Source of the DNA: Alicyclobacillaceae bacterium I2511
GTDB taxonomy: Bacteria; Bacillota; Bacilli; Alicyclobacillales; Alicyclobacillaceae
Direction: 5' to 3'
DNA: 61,841 nucleotides
Assembly: GCA_003584005.1 (NCBI GenBank)
Contig: QXHL01000016.1
Span: 1-61,841 of the forward strand
Shown here: piece by piece, positions 52,208 to 61,644 of the stretch
Position numbering within the stretch: position 1 is the first letter of the stretch
Layout of the letters: the number at the start of each line of letters is the position of its first letter
Notes under the pieces: generated by a model
What the model was told of the DNA's origin: nothing
Seen by the model: the letters and a program-made list of their open reading frames with translations, nothing else
Databases searched by the model: none
Made by a program: the position numbers and the translations under genes

Positions 52208-53394
52208 AATCGGGTGTACAGGGACCTCCGGAGCCTTTTGAACTGTCCCTGTCTAGCTTGGAAGTGTTGGCCCAGAGCGTCGGGCTGGACGCGGTGGGTG
52301 CCACCACTGCAGAGTCTTTTCCCGAGCTGATTCCCCTACTTAGGGATTACGCGAAGCGGGGGCTTACGGGGTTCGAAAGCGCGAATATTGAGGACCGCAT
52401 CCAGCCAAAGCGTTGGTGGGCACCAGTGCAATCGTTGATTGCAGTGGCTTTGGCTTATTTGACTCCAGAGGGACACTCCGTGGTCCATAGCCACCCGCAG
52501 AGGCGGGAACTTTGGGGGCAAGTCAGTGTCTATGCCTATGGGCAAGACTACCACCGGGTGTTACAACAGCGCATGGAGCAGTTGGCTTTGGCCATCCAAA
52601 TCCGCCTGGGAAGACCGGTACAGTACCGGATTGCTGTGGACACTTCACCATTGGTAGACCGTCGAGTGGCTGAACGAGCTGGAATAGGTTGGATAGGAAA
52701 AAACTGTATGCTGTTCACGCCAAGTCAGGGTTCCTTTGTCTTTCTCGGCACGTTGCTGACAGATGTGAGGGTGGAGCCTGTCACACACACAGTGCCCGCA
52801 CCGTGTGGTGCCTGCACCCTGTGTTTGGATGCCTGTCCGACGGGGGCCCTCTTGGCACCAGGGGTGATGGACGCCACTGCCTGCCTATCTTTCATCACCC
52901 AGTGCAAGGGCAACATCCCTCGTGTCTATCGTGCGGCGATGGGTAGGCGCATTTGGGGTTGTGATACCTGTCAGTGGGCCTGCCCCGAAAATCGTGGTGT
53001 GACTTCATCCAGCAATTTGGTGTTTAATCCCGTCGGTGAATTGGCCTACCCACAGTTGTTAGAGGTCTTGCAGTGGAGTAACCGTGAATTTATGCGCCGA
53101 CTGGGGAATACGGCCGCCGCTTGGCGGGGCCTGCGCACCTGGCAGAGAAACGCGTTGATTGCTTTGGGAAATACCAGAAATTCACAGGCCGTTGCGCACT
53201 TAATCCCGTATCTCGGGCATGATCGCGATGAATTTCGGACTAGTTCTGCTTGGGCGCTCGGACGTATTGGCGGGGACTTGGCCAGGCAAGCGGTCTGTGG
53301 GCGATGGCAAGTTGAGCCAGTGGCATGGGTCAAGGAAGACATCGGGTGGACGATTGAGGAGTATTTTCACAGCACTACACTTGCAGATGGGTAG
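52204..53394 (+). CDS. queG: Epoxyqueuosine reductase QueG
   Basis: A 396-residue protein. A cobalamin-binding N-terminal domain includes RVAERAGIGWIGKNCMLFTP and SFVFLGTLLTDV. Two [4Fe-4S] motifs follow (CGACTLCLDACPTGAL, then CDTCQWACPEN, with an extra Cys in CLSFITQCKG). A C-terminal HEAT-like region completes it (about 310-385; RNALIALGNTRNSQAVAHLI). It performs the last step of queuosine synthesis in tRNA. Being coupled to rnhA has no clear functional meaning. It ends convergently with the CotS-like gene 54 bases away. Confidence 0.95.
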   Translation: MKSGVQGPPEPFELSLSSLEVLAQSVGLDAVGATTAESFPELIPLLRDYAKRGLTGFESANIEDRIQPKRWWAPVQSLIAVALAYLTPEGHSVVHSHPQRRELWGQVSVYAYGQDYHRVLQQRMEQLALAIQIRLGRPVQYRIAVDTSPLVDRRVAERAGIGWIGKNCMLFTPSQGSFVFLGTLLTDVRVEPVTHTVPAPCGACTLCLDACPTGALLAPGVMDATACLSFITQCKGNIPRVYRAAMGRRIWGCDTCQWACPENRGVTSSSNLVFNPVGELAYPQLLEVLQWSNREFMRRLGNTAAAWRGLRTWQRNALIALGNTRNSQAVAHLIPYLGHDRDEFRTSSAWALGRIGGDLARQAVCGRWQVEPVAWVKEDIGWTIEEYFHSTTLADG

Positions 53395-53447
53395 CAGTTT
53401 TACACAACGTGTCTAACCATGACGTTAGGACGGTGCATGCACGCTGC

Positions 53448-54944
53448 TCAATGTTGAATTTGGTTTGCTAAGGCCTGCAGAAATATTTTACGTCGCTCTG
53501 CCTCACGCGCAAATTCCCGCAATTCTTCTAACTGGCTGGGTTCTTTCCACATGCGATAACGGGTGTGGGCTGTGCGCCATGCCCGGTAAGGAAAGGTTAG
53601 CAGGGACTGTACCCAAATGTATTCCGGAGTTGTAAACGGACGCACTTCGTTGTATTGCAAGAAACACTCATAGGCCACAGACTCGCTCCAGTTTTGTCGT
53701 TGCAGGCTGCGGCGCAACAGGTGGGACACATCTAGTACGCGGGGTGCGAAGGTCGCCAGGTCAAAATCCAACGCATAGACGCGTTCCGCACTGCGCAAAA
53801 TGAAGTTTTCAGGAATGACATCTAGGTGGCACACGCCGCATTTTTCCTCGTCTGCAGTGAGAAAACTTTGAGCTCCTACATCGTCGCTCCACTGAACACT
53901 GCGGTCCGCGTCTTCCCGCAAAGCGGGTGCAATGTCTCGCAATAAGCGGTCAAACTCATCCGGTTGTGTAGCCACTTCAGCCCTCATCAACAGGGCATGC
54001 AGGTCCTGACTGCGACGCCGCAGCATACCTGCGAGATCAAATTCTGCCGGGGGATTGTACCCTTGTGCTTCAAACCCGCGGGACAGTTCATGAAATTGGG
54101 CAAGGGTTTGGGCCGTCCATCCCACCTCCTTGGCGGAGGAGAAGGTTACCTGTCGGCCTTGCAACCACTGTGTGGCGTAAAATACATGGTCCCCACGAGA
54201 TAGACTGTATTTGTTGCGTTTCGTGGGTTGGAACGGTGCGAAACGGGTGAATCCCTGGCTCTCCACATAGGTCAGCAGTTGTTGTAAAAACGCTACGCGG
54301 GCCATCGGTATGTGTGTTTTTTTAAGGGTGTAACTGGCCTTCTGTGTCATCACCCGCACGGCTCCCCCCAGGTCTACCGCCCGGGTCACGTTCCAGCCGT
54401 AGGCTGTGGGGAGTCCAACTGGAATTCCATGCATGTGCAACACAGCTTGCCAGGACCGTTCGTTTTCCGGCGCTGCGGTAGTTTGGGGAGAAGCTGTGGG
54501 CAAGCCCGTTTGCTTCGCGGCCAGTTGTGAGTCCTGGTTTGTGGTGGCGGCGGTCCCCATTTCTGTAACTCCGCCAATTTCACTGTGGCTGTTCCCGGGT
54601 CTGGCAGGTTTCACGCTTGGTCCATAGACGGGTTTAGCGCCTAATCCGTAAACGGATTGAGGGGCTGTGTCATAGACGGATTGGGCGGACTTATGGGCTG
54701 CCTTAACCTGTTCCGGGCGCGGCGAAAGGGTTGCCGAGGACGGCTGGCTTGGAGCCGACACGGGAGATTCAGAACCCTTTTCAGGCGATTGACTCGGTTC
54801 TGCCTGGGTTGTCTTTTTTTCCGTGGAGGACTGCTGTTTTCCCTGAAGATTACTCCAAGAAAATTGCAAAAAATATGGCGGCTTCGTAAATTCTCTTAGC
54901 AATTCCTGTACCCACTCGGGAGATTTCCCTGGCCTGCGCAGCAC
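53448..54944 (-). CDS. CotS-like spore coat kinase with long low-complexity N-terminus
   Basis: A 498-residue protein. The C-terminal ~300 residues form an aminoglycoside-phosphotransferase/CotS-type kinase fold: HLDVIPENFIL (HxDxxxxN), then ALDFDLATFAPRVLDVSHL (metal-binding DFD). The first ~180 residues are Ser/Pro/Gln/Thr-rich and carry SVYDTAPQSVYGLGAKPVYG and PVYGPSVKP-like repeats, unusual in CotS/YutH. Such proteins assemble in the spore coat; kinase activity is unproven. GTG 54944 has AAGGAGGG 6 bases upstream and is preferred to the frame from 54974. Confidence 0.82.
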   Translation of the reverse strand: MLRRPGKSPEWVQELLREFTKPPYFLQFSWSNLQGKQQSSTEKKTTQAEPSQSPEKGSESPVSAPSQPSSATLSPRPEQVKAAHKSAQSVYDTAPQSVYGLGAKPVYGPSVKPARPGNSHSEIGGVTEMGTAATTNQDSQLAAKQTGLPTASPQTTAAPENERSWQAVLHMHGIPVGLPTAYGWNVTRAVDLGGAVRVMTQKASYTLKKTHIPMARVAFLQQLLTYVESQGFTRFAPFQPTKRNKYSLSRGDHVFYATQWLQGRQVTFSSAKEVGWTAQTLAQFHELSRGFEAQGYNPPAEFDLAGMLRRRSQDLHALLMRAEVATQPDEFDRLLRDIAPALREDADRSVQWSDDVGAQSFLTADEEKCGVCHLDVIPENFILRSAERVYALDFDLATFAPRVLDVSHLLRRSLQRQNWSESVAYECFLQYNEVRPFTTPEYIWVQSLLTFPYRAWRTAHTRYRMWKEPSQLEELREFAREAERRKIFLQALANQIQH

Positions 54945-55117
54945 CCCGCTTCCCTCCTTCATATACGTCTTCACGATAGCCTATGCCAGGAGTCTCGCGG
55001 GGGCAACCTTAGTGCAGGCGGACAACCTATTTATCCGAAACTCATCGTTCCCGGATTTTTGGACTATTTTTATCTCTTTGGTGCCGCTCCACCATGGACG
55101 TTTCAAATAGTCACATA

Positions 55118-55864
55118 TCAATGGGTAATGTGTTGCATGATGTGCTTTGCAGAACTCAACAACAGTGGCAGGCAGGTCTCCATTTTGTCACAGGAGAAGC
55201 GGGAAGCGGGGCCTGAAATGGACAACGCGGCAATCACTCCATTGCGGTCGAAAACTGGCACAGCCAAAGCGGCTGCCGCGGGGTCACGCTCTTGGATACT
55301 GGTTGCATAACCCTGGACGCGGACTTTTAGCAGTTCGTTGCGGAGCGCAGACTGGTCGGCGGTGCCAGCAGGTTCTATCGTACTTATCACCTCATCGGTC
55401 AGTGATGGTTCAGAAAAGGCCAACAGCACCTTCCCGGAGGCTCCCACATACAGTGGATAGGTCTTTCCAACAATGGCCACATTGCGAATGGACTGGGTGC
55501 TTTCTACTGCTTGTATGCGAATTCTCTCATTGCCTGAACGAATATACAAACTGACCGTTTCTCCAATTTCATCTCGTAAGTGGGTCATCTCCGGTAATGT
55601 GACGGCCGATAGCTGGTCGGACTGGTAGAGACTTCCTATTAATTCTAAAACACTCCAACCCAGAGAATAGCGTTCGGAGTCTGGATGTTTGCGTAGAAAT
55701 CCTTTTTCCAATAGAGATGCCAGCAAACGATGTGTGGTGCTTTTATGTAGTCCTGCAAGTCGTGCTAATTCACTGAGACTCAGGTCGCCCTCGGTTTTTG
55801 CAAAACATAATAGGATGTTCAATGCCCGGTCTACAGCACGGACCGTACCGCTATTTGTTGTCAT
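55118..55864 (-). CDS. IclR-family regulator
   Basis: A 248-residue protein. The N-terminal winged helix-turn-helix (about 8-65) has VRAVDRALNILLCFAKTEGD, LSLSELARLAGLHKSTTHRL and LLEKGFLRK. The C-terminal effector domain (about 75-245) includes YPLYVGASGKVLLAF and ALAVPVFDRNGVIAALSISG. The target and ligand are unknown. The start is ATG 55864 after GGAAGGA; the longer frame to 55960 runs through the promoter. The divergent neighbour is a spore-type amidase. Confidence 0.9.
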   Translation of the reverse strand: MTTNSGTVRAVDRALNILLCFAKTEGDLSLSELARLAGLHKSTTHRLLASLLEKGFLRKHPDSERYSLGWSVLELIGSLYQSDQLSAVTLPEMTHLRDEIGETVSLYIRSGNERIRIQAVESTQSIRNVAIVGKTYPLYVGASGKVLLAFSEPSLTDEVISTIEPAGTADQSALRNELLKVRVQGYATSIQERDPAAAALAVPVFDRNGVIAALSISGPASRFSCDKMETCLPLLLSSAKHIMQHITH

Positions 55865-55915
55865 TCCCTCAGGTCCTTCCGTTGTCTCACTGAGCAAAAC
55901 TATGTCCCGACAGGT

Positions 55916-55944
55916 AGTATAGCGAACCTTCGGGCTAATGTCAC
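55916..55944 (-). promoter_or_regulatory. Promoter of the IclR-family gene
   Basis: Read on the minus strand, GTGACA (55939-55944) and TATACT (55916-55921) are 17 bases apart. The divergent amidase gene begins about 85 bases away, so a repressor here could affect both. Confidence 0.65.
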
Positions 55945-56028
55945 GAAATGAAGTTCTCACATAGGTTGAATGTCAGGAAACTAGGGTATCTCAACGGTGG
56001 ATTGACCATGGGGAAGGAGAGAGGCGCG

Positions 56029-57030
56029 GTGGAGGGGTGGTTGCAGTCCTTAAAACTTTATTTTGAAATGAGGAACCTCTTATGGGTCGAAGGTTCTCTT
56101 TATCCATCGGTGCCTGCAGTGGCGGAAAAGCTGCGCCTTGTAGATCAGGGAGTGTTGCAGGCTGCACAGCGCAAGGCGTACGAGGGGACCAGCCGAGAAG
56201 TGAGAATACTGCGCGCACATTCTCATATCTGGGTGTTGCCAGAGGAGGACGATGGGATTGGTGGGAAACGTCATAGTGTGCGGGTGATGGAGCAAATTCG
56301 TTGGGTGTACGAAGAGGCTGGGCAGTATCGCGTTGAGGTTCGCATAATAGAGCATCAACAGGTGTGGGAGCAGACCGCTGCTGGTTGGCAGCTGTCTTTT
56401 CAACACACCTCAGATGAGCTGAATCCCTTGCATCCACATCCAGCATCAAACACGCCGGATGTGGAGTCTGTGTATGCGAAAAGTGAAAAAAAATCCAGGA
56501 TGAGACAGACGACAGCAACGACAGTTCACTATGATCGCGTGTACAGTTTGCGCTATGCGGAGTTGTGGTGGAATCACAGTCATCCCCGTTTTGCTTATCT
56601 GCGGGACGATTGTACCAACTTTATTTCTCAGTGTTTGTGGGCGGGTGGGTTGCCCATGCAAGTTCATCATTCCCGGGCTAGGGGCTGGTGGTACCAGTGG
56701 GACCAACCTGTGGCGGCAGAAGCCTGGAGTTACAGTTGGACTACCTCGGATGCTCTGTTGCGCTACCTCTTGCAAATCCATGGGACAAAACAGGTGGTTT
56801 CCGCCAAAGATTTACGAATAGGAGACATAATTTTTTACGACTGGGACGGTACAGGGCACTACCACCATACGACCATTGTGGTAGATTTTGATGCCCTGGG
56901 AGACCCTTTGGTCAACGCCCATACGGACGCCAGTTATCACCGTCACTACCGCTATTTAGATAGTCGCGCCTGGAGTCCCCAAACGCGCTACGCTTTCCTG
57001 CAAATTCCCACAGTAGTGCCCCCCCTATAA
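56029..57030 (+). CDS. Amidase_6-domain protein
   Basis: A 333-residue protein. The C-terminal ~150 residues carry the putative amidase domain PF12671: RYAELWWNHSHPRFAYLRDD, DCTNFISQCLWAGGLPM (catalytic Cys in CTNF), GDIIFYDWDGTGHYHHTTIV (His) and VNAHTDASYHRHYRYLD. The N-terminal part (about 1-150) is a helical/beta domain seen in YhbB-like proteins of spore formers. The function is probably cell-wall or spore hydrolysis, inferred only. GTG 56029 with AAGGAGAGAGG upstream is chosen; ATG 56008 or 55948 would extend it. Confidence 0.84.
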   Translation: MEGWLQSLKLYFEMRNLLWVEGSLYPSVPAVAEKLRLVDQGVLQAAQRKAYEGTSREVRILRAHSHIWVLPEEDDGIGGKRHSVRVMEQIRWVYEEAGQYRVEVRIIEHQQVWEQTAAGWQLSFQHTSDELNPLHPHPASNTPDVESVYAKSEKKSRMRQTTATTVHYDRVYSLRYAELWWNHSHPRFAYLRDDCTNFISQCLWAGGLPMQVHHSRARGWWYQWDQPVAAEAWSYSWTTSDALLRYLLQIHGTKQVVSAKDLRIGDIIFYDWDGTGHYHHTTIVVDFDALGDPLVNAHTDASYHRHYRYLDSRAWSPQTRYAFLQIPTVVPPL

Positions 57031-57137
57031 AGGAGACTGTCCACTTTCCACACAGGGGAGGTGCGAAACGGCAACGCAAAGGGGGGTGTGATACACTGGA
57101 GGTACCGAAAAAAATCATCGAATGGGAGACTACTGAT

Positions 57138-57599
57138 TTGCTGCATCTTGTCCTTGTGGAACCGGAGATTCCCGCGAATACTGGGAATGTGGCCCGCACC
57201 TGTGCAGTTACTGGCTGTGCCTTGCATCTCGTTCATCCCTTGGGTTTTTCCGTAGATGATAAGCATCTAAAACGTGCGGGCCTGGATTATTGGCACATGT
57301 TGCAGGTGTATCACCACAACAGTATTGAAAGTCTGTGGGAGGACAACCCGTTGGCTCGGTTTTGGTATGTGGAGACCAGTGGTCAGCGGTACTATGCCAA
57401 TGTGGACTATCAAGATGGGGATTTTTTAGTTTTTGGTAAGGAGACGACAGGATTGCGCCCCGAAATTCTAACACGGTGTGTTGAAAGCGTGATTCGAATT
57501 CCCATCTTGCCCCAAGCACGGTCCCTGAATCTATCCAATGCAGTCGCCCTTGTGACTTTTGAGGCTTTGCGACAACTGAATTTCCCGGGCATGGCCTGA
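57138..57599 (+). CDS. trmL: tRNA (cytidine/uridine-2'-O)-methyltransferase TrmL
   Basis: A 153-residue SPOUT methyltransferase with VLVEPEIPANTGNVARTCAV, the HPLGFSVDDKHLKRAGLDYW segment, GKETTGLRPEIL and the C-terminal knot RSLNLSNAVALVTFEALRQ. It methylates the ribose at the wobble position 34 of certain tRNAs. TTG 57138 has GGGAG 9 bases upstream. The upstream gap (57031-57137) includes a GATACACT element but no firm promoter. Confidence 0.94.
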   Translation: MLHLVLVEPEIPANTGNVARTCAVTGCALHLVHPLGFSVDDKHLKRAGLDYWHMLQVYHHNSIESLWEDNPLARFWYVETSGQRYYANVDYQDGDFLVFGKETTGLRPEILTRCVESVIRIPILPQARSLNLSNAVALVTFEALRQLNFPGMA

Positions 57600-57715
57600 C
57601 AGCTTACAGCAGGCTCTGCAAGGTGAAACGTCGCTTCAATACAGAAAACAGGGTGAATTTCAGATCTGGAGTGAATACGGAAACGCAGGTTAAATACAGT
57701 GAAGAGGGTGAAGAA

Positions 57716-58447
57716 TTGTTACGAGCACTGTTATTTGATTTAGACGGGACCCTGTTGCCGCTGAACCAGGAGGAGTTTATGCGCAATTATTTTCGTGCCT
57801 TAGTCCCAGCGGTTGCACCGTTTGTGGACAAGGATGTGGCGATTGCACAGATTATGGCTTGTACCGAAAAAATGATTCACAATGAGGAACCGCAGTGGAC
57901 TAATGAACAGGTGTTTTGGGAGTCTTTTAGTGCTGTGAGTGCGGCTCCCCTGGCCCCTTTGAAACAGGCTACAGATGAATTTTATCGAACTCGTTTTGCA
58001 CATTTGCAGTCTGCATCGCAGCGTACGCCCCAGGCGCGGGAAGTCTGTAATCTAGCCAACGAAAAAGGCTATGTCCTGGTATTGGCAACAAACCCTGTCT
58101 TCCCCGAAATTGCTATCCGCCATCGCATGGCTTGGGCTGGCATCGAAGATGTTCCCTTTACTTTGGTCACAACCATGGAGAATATGCACTATTGCAAACC
58201 CAGTCCCAAATACTTTATGGAGATTGCAGAAAAAATCGGCGTTTCTCCAGAGGAGTGCATGATGATTGGCAATGACGTGCAAGAAGATGGTGTGGCTGGA
58301 AAGTCGGGGATGGAGACATTCTTGGTGACAGATAACCTATTGGACCGGGGGGAACCAGTGCGAGAATTTACCCACCAGGGCAACTTGACCGAGTTGCTCG
58401 AGTTTGTGCAGGGGATTCCAGCTTTGACCTCCACACAGCGGGGATGA
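57716..58447 (+). CDS. HAD-superfamily phosphatase
   Basis: A 243-residue HAD protein: motif I LLFDLDGTLLPL, motif II LVLATNPVF, motif III Lys in KPSPKYF and motif IV MMIGNDVQEDGVAG. A helical C1 cap lies at about 20-90. The substrate is unknown. TTG 57716 gives the family start L-L-R-A-L-L-F-D-L-D, with GAAGAGGG 7 bases upstream, so the longer frame from 57623 is rejected. Confidence 0.86.
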   Translation: MLRALLFDLDGTLLPLNQEEFMRNYFRALVPAVAPFVDKDVAIAQIMACTEKMIHNEEPQWTNEQVFWESFSAVSAAPLAPLKQATDEFYRTRFAHLQSASQRTPQAREVCNLANEKGYVLVLATNPVFPEIAIRHRMAWAGIEDVPFTLVTTMENMHYCKPSPKYFMEIAEKIGVSPEECMMIGNDVQEDGVAGKSGMETFLVTDNLLDRGEPVREFTHQGNLTELLEFVQGIPALTSTQRG

Positions 58448-58563
58448 CTGCGAAGGGGTAGGCGCAATTGGTTTCACATATCCGCCTGTCTCAATCAGAT
58501 CTGTTACTGCTACACAAAAATAAAGATACAGTGTTCCTACAGATTCATTTTGGGGGGATAAGT

Positions 58564-59310
58564 GTGGATCTTTCGCACTATACACAACGAGTGATGGAAA
58601 GCCACGAGTTATACAGTGCCCATTTACGAGAAACGCGAACCCTCAAGGTGTACCTACCCAATGGGGTGCGGCGAAAGCCAGGTCAACCCGTGCTTTACTG
58701 CCATGACGGGTTGGAATTTTTCACGCACGGGCGGATTGCTACTTTGAACAACCAACTCATGGCGGAAGAAGGAACCGCAGCCCTTGTGATTGTTGGAATT
58801 GCTGTCAACAAAGCACATAGAACAGACGATTATGCCCCTGATGGCATTCGGCATGAGTCGTATAACCGATTTGTCACTGAGGAGTGTATTCCTTTCATAG
58901 AAAATCGCTATGGCTTTCATACAAGCCTTGATTCCCGTTTTATGGCCGGAATTTCCCTGGGAGGTGCAGCCAGTCTGGACCTTTACCTGCAATACCCTCA
59001 GTGGTTCCATAAATTGTTGCTGTTTTCCGGCGCTTTTAATGGTTCAGCTTTGGAGACTGCACAAAATAAGCTTGATTTGTCAGACCTTGCGGCCTTTATG
59101 TTGGTGGGACAAGAGGAAACAGCCGTGGCCACGAAGCGGGGGCCGCTTGATATTCTGACCGCAAATCGAACCATGAAACACCTGCTTCAGACGAGAGGCG
59201 CATCGCTTTACTATGTCGAGGCCACAGGCACACACCTTTGGGGGTTTTGGCAGAGCCACATTCCGGAGGCCTTGCGCTGGTTAAATAGACAATTGACGAT
59301 GAATGTGTGA
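58564..59310 (+). CDS. Esterase of the PF00756 family
   Basis: A 248-residue alpha/beta hydrolase. VYLPNGVRRKPGQPVLYCHD is the first strand region, the nucleophile lies in FMAGISLGGAASLD (GxSxGG), and the catalytic His is in EATGTHLWGFWQ. It resembles the esterase D/IroE-type enzymes that act on acyl esters or on siderophores. There is no signal peptide. GTG 58564 has GGGGGG 6 bases upstream; the longer frame from 58468 is not supported. Confidence 0.85.
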   Translation: MDLSHYTQRVMESHELYSAHLRETRTLKVYLPNGVRRKPGQPVLYCHDGLEFFTHGRIATLNNQLMAEEGTAALVIVGIAVNKAHRTDDYAPDGIRHESYNRFVTEECIPFIENRYGFHTSLDSRFMAGISLGGAASLDLYLQYPQWFHKLLLFSGAFNGSALETAQNKLDLSDLAAFMLVGQEETAVATKRGPLDILTANRTMKHLLQTRGASLYYVEATGTHLWGFWQSHIPEALRWLNRQLTMNV

Positions 59311-59678
59311 GCAGTTTTTTGCGGGTGTGAGACACTCCCGTAACTTGCTGCATATGTTGGGAGTACTCCCGGATTTATTCCGGTGCATATAAAAACCACA
59401 GCATTGGCGGGGTGTGGTACATCTCTGTCGACGGATGTGGCCAGGCCCCCGACCGATGCCGTGGTACCGCAGTGTAAAGGGCATGTTTACTCAGACAATC
59501 GGTTGTAGAACGGAATTTGGCCAAGAGGGTAACGAATATAGTGATAGTAAACCAATCATCCGCACGCTTTTTGAGGGTCGTGAGCGTCGTAAGGGGCAAA
59601 GTTGGCCAGTGAGACCTGGAGATTCTCGAGGCGCAGGCATAGACGGGACGGAAACCCGGACCGGAGGGGGTTGTGTAA
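59311..59678. other. Leader region of prkA, no gene
   Basis: No protein is supported here. A perfect 12-bp palindrome GGGAGTACTCCC (59359-59370) merges into CCGGA-TTTAT-TCCGG. The region ends in GGAGGGGG before ATG 59679. In B. subtilis prkA is a sigma-E gene, but I could not find a convincing sigma-E -35/-10 pair. CGTGGTACCGCAGT at 59459-59472 superficially resembles a T-box but lacks the rest. Confidence 0.55.
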
Positions 59679-61577
59679 ATGGACTTTCTCAATCGTCTAG
59701 GCGCTTTTCGGGCGGAAGAAGAAGGGCTGCGCTGGGAAGGGACGTTCGCGGACTACTTGGAGATTGTCACAGACAACCCGCAAGTGGCCAAGACGGCTCA
59801 TGCGCGAGTATACGACATGATTGCTGCTGCCGGTGTAGATTCGGATGCTGAGGGACGGCATCACTACAAGTTTTTCGAAAACGAAATTTTTGGCTTAGAT
59901 GCTGCTTTGGAACGCTTAGTGGAAGAATACTTTCACGCCTCAGCGCGGCGACTGGAAGTGCGTAAACGTATCCTGTTGTTGATGGGGCCCGTGAGCGGGG
60001 GGAAATCCACCTTAGTGACCATGCTTAAGCGAGGCTTAGAGCATTACTCCCGGACATCGGCAGGCAGGCTTTATGGAATTAAGGGATGCCCGATGCACGA
60101 AGACCCGTTACATCTGATACCCCAAGCACTGCGAAATGATTTTGAACAGGAATTTGGGATAAAAGTGGAGGGGAACCTCTGCCCAGCTTGTCGCAGGGTG
60201 GTGGATGGTGAGTACGGAGGACACATTGAGCAAATTCCCGTAGAACGCGTTGTACTCTCTGAGGAACATCGGGTGGGGATTGGTACTTTCAGCCCGTCTG
60301 ACCCTAAGTCCCAAGACATCGCTGATTTGACCGGCAGCATCGATTTTTCCACCATTACGGAATACGGATCAGAATCAGACCCACGGGCATATCGGTTTGA
60401 TGGTGAATTAAATAAAGCCAACCGGGGTTTGATGGAATTTCAAGAAATGTTGAAGTGCGACGAAAAGTTTTTGTGGAACTTGCTGAGCCTCACACAGGAA
60501 GGAAACTTCAAGGCTGGCCGCTTCGCTCTCATTTCTGCGGATGAGATGATTATTGCACACACGAATGAAGCAGAGTACCGCTCTTTTATTGCCAACAAGA
60601 AAAATGAGGCCTTGCAATCACGGATGATTGTGATGCCTGTGCCCTACAACTTGCGTGTGGACGACGAAGTCAAAATATACGAAAAGTTAATTAAGCAAAG
60701 TGACTTACAGCACATTCACATTGCTCCACACGCACTCAAGACAGCGGCTATTTTTTCGATTCTGAGTCGTTTGAAGGAGCCGAAAAAGCAGGGGGTTAGC
60801 CTGCTTAAAAAGTTGTCCGTGTACAATGGGGATGATGTGGAGGGCATGAAAGAAACAGATATTAAGGAGTTGCGTCAAGAGTTTCCTGATGAGGGCATGT
60901 CAGGCCTAGACCCCAGGTATGTCATCAATCGTATCTCTACGGCACTGATTCGTCGAGACACCACCTGTATCAATGCATTAGATGTTCTGCGGGCGCTCAA
61001 AGATGGTTTGGACCAACACGCGTCCATTTCTAAAGAAGATAAGGAGCGGTTGTTAAACCATATTGCTCTGGCTCGCAAAGAGTACGACGAGAGGGCCAAA
61101 ACAGAGGTACAAAAGGCGTTTGTCTATTCTTTCGAAGAGTCTGCGAAAACCCTGTTGGAGAACTATCTGGACAATGTGGAGGCGTTTTGCAACTGGCAAA
61201 AACTAAAAGACCCCCTGACCGGTGAAGAAGTCGATCCGGATGAAAAACTGATGCGTTCCATTGAAGAGCAAATTGGCATTTCTGAAAATGCCAAAAAAGC
61301 TTTTCGAGAAGAACTGTTGATTCGCATCTCCACTTACGCTCGACGGGGGAGGCGGTTTGATTACAATTCACACGAGCGGTTACGGGAGGCCATTGAAAAA
61401 AAGTTGTTCAACGATTTGAAGGATGTCGTAAAAATAACCACATCCACTAAAACACCAGATGAGCAGCACCTGAAGAAAATTAATGAGGTGATGGCGCGTT
61501 TGATGGATGACCATGGATACTGTCCTGTTTGCGCCAACGAGTTGTTGCGCTACACGGGCAGTTTGCTCAATCGTTAG
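59679..61577 (+). CDS. prkA: PrkA/YeaG AAA+ protein
   Basis: A 632-residue PrkA. An AAA+ domain has Walker A GPVSGGKST near residue 103 and includes CPACRRVVDGEYG, FSPSDPKSQDIADLTGSID and the ELNKANRGLMEFQEMLK segment. A C-terminal PrkA domain (about 400-630) ends in CPVCANELLRYTGSLLNR. First described as a serine kinase, B. subtilis PrkA was later reported as an AAA+ protease/regulator of sporulation. ATG 59679 follows GGAGGGGG by 8 bases. yhbH follows after 67 bases with an intercistronic hairpin, the standard prkA-yhbH pair. Confidence 0.97.
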   Translation: MDFLNRLGAFRAEEEGLRWEGTFADYLEIVTDNPQVAKTAHARVYDMIAAAGVDSDAEGRHHYKFFENEIFGLDAALERLVEEYFHASARRLEVRKRILLLMGPVSGGKSTLVTMLKRGLEHYSRTSAGRLYGIKGCPMHEDPLHLIPQALRNDFEQEFGIKVEGNLCPACRRVVDGEYGGHIEQIPVERVVLSEEHRVGIGTFSPSDPKSQDIADLTGSIDFSTITEYGSESDPRAYRFDGELNKANRGLMEFQEMLKCDEKFLWNLLSLTQEGNFKAGRFALISADEMIIAHTNEAEYRSFIANKKNEALQSRMIVMPVPYNLRVDDEVKIYEKLIKQSDLQHIHIAPHALKTAAIFSILSRLKEPKKQGVSLLKKLSVYNGDDVEGMKETDIKELRQEFPDEGMSGLDPRYVINRISTALIRRDTTCINALDVLRALKDGLDQHASISKEDKERLLNHIALARKEYDERAKTEVQKAFVYSFEESAKTLLENYLDNVEAFCNWQKLKDPLTGEEVDPDEKLMRSIEEQIGISENAKKAFREELLIRISTYARRGRRFDYNSHERLREAIEKKLFNDLKDVVKITTSTKTPDEQHLKKINEVMARLMDDHGYCPVCANELLRYTGSLLNR

Positions 61578-61587
61578 TAGTTCTCTG

Positions 61588-61615
61588 CCGCGCAGGCCTA
61601 CTTAGGGCTGCGCGG
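61588..61615 (+). other. Intercistronic hairpin between prkA and yhbH
   Basis: CCGCGCAG (61588-61595) pairs with CTGCGCGG (61608-61615), and the inner CCTA/TAGG extends the stem. There is no T run. It may stabilise the prkA message or set the ratio of the two proteins. Confidence 0.5.
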
Positions 61616-61644
61616 GGAGTGTATCCACAGAGGAGGAGGACAGA

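Noticed and set aside
59459-59472. T-box-like CGTGGTACCGCAGT before prkA
   Set aside because: No terminator, Stem I or amino-acid-related gene follows; only the core hexamer region matches.
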